16,483 nt of DNA from Candidatus Omnitrophota bacterium (lineage in GTDB: Bacteria; Omnitrophota; Gorgyraeia; JAFGHF01). The stretch covers positions 1 through 16,483 of the forward strand of contig JAMXCY010000007.1 in assembly GCA_024543015.1 (NCBI GenBank), read 5' to 3'. Under the pieces are notes generated by a model that worked only from the letters and a program-made list of their open reading frames with translations, was not told the origin of the DNA and made no database searches. The position numbers were made by a program, and so were the translations under genes. The first letter of the stretch is position 1; every line of letters starts with the position of its first letter. Shown in pieces: positions 14,305 to 16,483 of the stretch.

Positions 14305-15155
14305 AGAAAGAGTCGGTGCATTGTGAATTATTGGGGGCTGGCAAGGTCAGGTGTCTGCTTTGCCCTCATTACTGTCTCTTGAAGAAAGGCCAGACGGGCA
14401 AATGTGGCGTGCGCAAAAATGAATATGGCCGGCTTTTTTCCTTAGTTTATGGTGAGGCCACTTCCATTGCCTTAGACCCGATTGAGAAAAAACCGCTCTA
14501 TCGTTTCCATCCGGGAAGTTCTATTTTATCTTTAGGCACAAAAGGATGCAATCTTAAATGCCCTTGGTGTCAGAACTGGTCGATTTCTCAGGACCTTAGT
14601 TCTGCAACTCAAAAGATAACTCCCAGAGAAATAGTAGCTCGTGCCAAGCAGCTTGACTCTTTAGGGATTGCCTATACCTACAATGAACCGTTTATCTGGT
14701 ATGAATTTGTCTGTGATACAGCCAAACTTGCCCATAAGGAAGGCTTGAAAAATGTCTTAGTTACCAACGGCTATGTAAATCAAAAACCCTTAGAAGAAAT
14801 CATTGACTTTATTGATGCGATGAATATCGACGTCAAATCCATGAATGAGGGTTTTTATCAAAAGCATTGCCAGGGAAAGTTGGCGCCTGTGCTGAATACG
14901 GCAGAATTCTCCACAGACAAATGCCACATTGAGATTACGAACCTGATTATCCCCACGCTTAATGACGGAAAAGAAGATTTGGAAAGACTAGTTGACTGGA
15001 TTGCAGAAAAATTGGGGGAGGATACGCCGCTGCATTTTTCCCGTTACTTTCCTTGTTACAAAATTGATATCCCGCCTACATCGAAAGAGAAATTAAAGAC
15101 GGCTGAAGATATTGCCAGGAAAAAACTTCGCTATGTATATTTAGGTAATCTCTAA
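14301..15155 (+). CDS. amrS: AmmeMemoRadiSam radical SAM enzyme, C-terminally short
   Basis: This is a radical SAM enzyme of the AmrS family, usually linked to AMMECR1 and Memo-like proteins; its product is not something I can name with certainty. The N-terminal cysteine cluster is Cys18, Cys21, Cys25 and Cys35 (CLLCPHYC and GKCGVRKN), followed by LDPIEKKPLYRFHPGS and the 4Fe-4S motif GCNLKCPWCQNW with Cys83, Cys87 and Cys90. AYTYNEPFIWYEF, NVLVTNGYVN and MNIDVKSMN are typical core motifs. The protein stops at RYVYLGNL, residue 284. Homologues I know continue some 45 residues with a NTYCPxCG-type two-CxxC tail, so this copy lacks that element. No tail-like coding is seen downstream, where the convergent foldase gene ends eight bases away. 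No AmrA or AmrB gene is in the window. Confidence 0.85.
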   Translation: MKKESVHCELLGAGKVRCLLCPHYCLLKKGQTGKCGVRKNEYGRLFSLVYGEATSIALDPIEKKPLYRFHPGSSILSLGTKGCNLKCPWCQNWSISQDLSSATQKITPREIVARAKQLDSLGIAYTYNEPFIWYEFVCDTAKLAHKEGLKNVLVTNGYVNQKPLEEIIDFIDAMNIDVKSMNEGFYQKHCQGKLAPVLNTAEFSTDKCHIEITNLIIPTLNDGKEDLERLVDWIAEKLGEDTPLHFSRYFPCYKIDIPPTSKEKLKTAEDIARKKLRYVYLGNL

Positions 15156-15163
15156 GGGCTGTT

Positions 15164-16483
15164 TTAATTTTTGAGTTTTCCAGTATTATTTTCTAAACTT
15201 GCCTTATTTTTTAGATCATTCAGCCAAATTCTGTAGAAAATATCCTTTTTTCTTTCCAGAACTTTTTGAGAAAATTTTTCTTTTTCCTGGATAAACTTTT
15301 CTTCCTCAATGGGGATTATCTCTTTGAGGCTCAAGATGCAGTAGCCTGCAGGCACAGCAATTGCTTCGCTTACGGCCCCGGGTTTAAGGGCAAAGGCCGC
15401 TTGAGCAAACTCAGGACTTTGGCCGATTCCTGAAATATAGCTAATCTTTGAAAATCCTTCGGTTTCTTTGACAGTCAATGTTAGCTTTTCCGCTGCTTTC
15501 TCGAAACTCAAAGCCTCTTCCTTAACCAGCCCTTTAAGTCGGGATGCTAAGTCTTGAGCTTCTTCTTTGGCTAACTCCCGGGACTTCTCTATAATTAAGG
15601 CTTCTTCAACTGCTACTTTAATCTTATCTAAAGCAGGAATGTACGGTTCTTTCTTTTCTTTTATTTTTATAATGAAATATCCCTTGGGGGTTTCTATTAC
15701 GTTACTTATTTCATCTATCTCCAGACTGAAAGCCGCGTTTAAAAATTCATAAGATAAGCCTATTTGCGCAATCACATCCTGCGATCCGAAGAAACCGGTC
15801 TCTTGAATTTCCAGCTGGTTTTGTTTGGCTAGATCTTCAAAAACAGCAGTCTCCTCCCCAATCCTATCGGCTATCTGCCAGATTCTATCTTCCAGCAGCT
15901 CTTTTGCCTTTTCTTGGCTTAATTTTTCTTTGATTTCTGCTGTAACTTCTGCCAAGGGTTTTGTGCTTTCTTTTTTATCTTTTACTAAAAACTCCTCAGT
16001 ATGCCTTTCATAGTAATCCCGGATTTCTTCTTCAGTTATATCTACTTTGGGGCTGTCTTGGTCGAAATATAAGGCTATGTACTGCACGTTTACCTGTTCG
16101 AGTTTCTTAAACTCAGCTTTATGCTTTTGGTAATATTGCTCCAGCTCTTCATATGCAGGATGGACCTGCTCCTGGAAACTTTGCGGTTCAATTAAGACAT
16201 AAGAGGCCCTAGCCAGCTCCTGTTCGTTCTTATACACCTGTTCTATTTCTTCGTCGTTAACTTTTACGTTATCAATTAATTGGTTTTTGAGTTTATCCAG
16301 TATCAGGGTTTGCCTTATTTGTTCTTCAAACTCGCGGGAGGGAGTGCGAAAAAAGTACTCTAAGAGCAGCTTGTATCTTTCTTGATTGAAACGACCTTCT
16401 TTGTGAAAAAAAGCTAATCCTTGAATAAAGCTGATTACTTCTTGATCCGTAACCTTTATCCCCTTTTTTTTGGCCTGATAAAG
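15164..16483 (-). CDS. SurA/PpiD-like periplasmic foldase, N-terminus outside window
   Basis: The gene runs on the minus strand and leaves the window at its 5' end; 439 C-terminal residues are visible. The frame is open from the edge, so the GTG at 16237 is internal, not the start. Upstream codons give a SurA/PpiD N-terminal-like segment: AKKKGIKVTDQEV, FIQGLAFFHKEGRF, FEEQIRQTLILDKL and VKVNDEEIEQVYK. Two parvulin-like half repeats follow, AFSLEIDEISNVIETPKGYFI and, about 110 residues later, AFALKPGAVSEAIAVPAGYCI. I cannot see the catalytic His of an active parvulin, so it may be a holdase rather than an isomerase, as in PpiD. Glu/Lys-rich helices separate the parts. It is convergent with amrS, eight bases apart, with no terminator hairpin visible between them. 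Confidence 0.82.
   Translation of the reverse strand, partial: LYQAKKKGIKVTDQEVISFIQGLAFFHKEGRFNQERYKLLLEYFFRTPSREFEEQIRQTLILDKLKNQLIDNVKVNDEEIEQVYKNEQELARASYVLIEPQSFQEQVHPAYEELEQYYQKHKAEFKKLEQVNVQYIALYFDQDSPKVDITEEEIRDYYERHTEEFLVKDKKESTKPLAEVTAEIKEKLSQEKAKELLEDRIWQIADRIGEETAVFEDLAKQNQLEIQETGFFGSQDVIAQIGLSYEFLNAAFSLEIDEISNVIETPKGYFIIKIKEKKEPYIPALDKIKVAVEEALIIEKSRELAKEEAQDLASRLKGLVKEEALSFEKAAEKLTLTVKETEGFSKISYISGIGQSPEFAQAAFALKPGAVSEAIAVPAGYCILSLKEIIPIEEEKFIQEKEKFSQKVLERKKDIFYRIWLNDLKNKASLENNTGKLKN

Noticed and set aside
13983..14321. Minus-strand open frame opposite the OB-fold gene
   Set aside because: It mirrors a well-recognised tRNA-binding protein; the translation is Ser/Leu-rich shadow sequence.

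Overview
The window (about 16.5 kb, AT-leaning, very tightly packed) looks like a chromosomal segment of an uncultured diderm bacterium. The best guess is Candidatus Omnitrophota (OP3) or a close relative. The clearest hint is the secreted protein at 9909-10757, whose mature N-terminus carries the TFTTYYPAP...GVYN signature that I associate with many Omnitrophota surface proteins. A DUF5752-type protein beside trehalose genes and a SurA/PpiD-like periplasmic folding factor (so an outer membrane) fit this. The assignment is inference from protein flavour, not from a marker gene. I see no tRNA, rRNA, CRISPR array, insertion sequence or phage module.

Layout, left to right. (1) 1-819: the 3' end of purD overlapping purE by ATGA, both purine biosynthesis. 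(2) 836-6086: an osmoadaptation block: an MscS-type channel, trehalose-6-phosphate synthase (otsA), trehalose-6-phosphate phosphatase (otsB), a two-repeat DUF5752-like protein and a TreT-like trehalose synthase. All are co-directional with overlaps or short gaps, so two separate routes to trehalose and a pressure-release channel sit together. (3) 6083-9797: a housekeeping operon tsaC, low-molecular-weight phosphatase, rpiB, glyA, dCMP deaminase, nrdR. Its first four genes follow the order of the Bacillus ywlC-ywlE-ywlF-glyA region. The last genes concern dTMP and dNTP supply: SHMT makes methylene-THF, dCMP deaminase makes dUMP, NrdR controls ribonucleotide reductase. Most junctions are ATGA or TAATG overlaps, so groups 1-3 may be one long transcription unit.

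(4) 9798-10980: a break in the operon, with an AT-rich imperfect palindrome, a secreted surface protein with tail-fibre-like repeats, and a 220-base non-coding stretch richer in GC and containing short direct repeats. (5) 10981-13923: a 980-residue UvrD-family helicase fused to a RecB/AddB-type nuclease domain with four iron-sulfur-type cysteines, a one-polypeptide helicase-nuclease. (6) 13924-15155: a hairpin, an A9G8 homopolymer that forms the ribosome binding site, a free-standing MetRS-beta-like tRNA-binding OB-fold protein, and an overlapping AmmeMemoRadiSam radical SAM gene that ends early. (7) 15164-16483, minus strand and convergent: the C-terminal 439 residues of a SurA/PpiD-like foldase that runs off the window.

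No plainly new defence or mobile system is visible. The parts most worth following are the trehalose block with its duplicated DUF5752 protein, the fused helicase-nuclease, the shortened AmrS paired with the OB-fold protein, and the surface-protein N-terminal signature.
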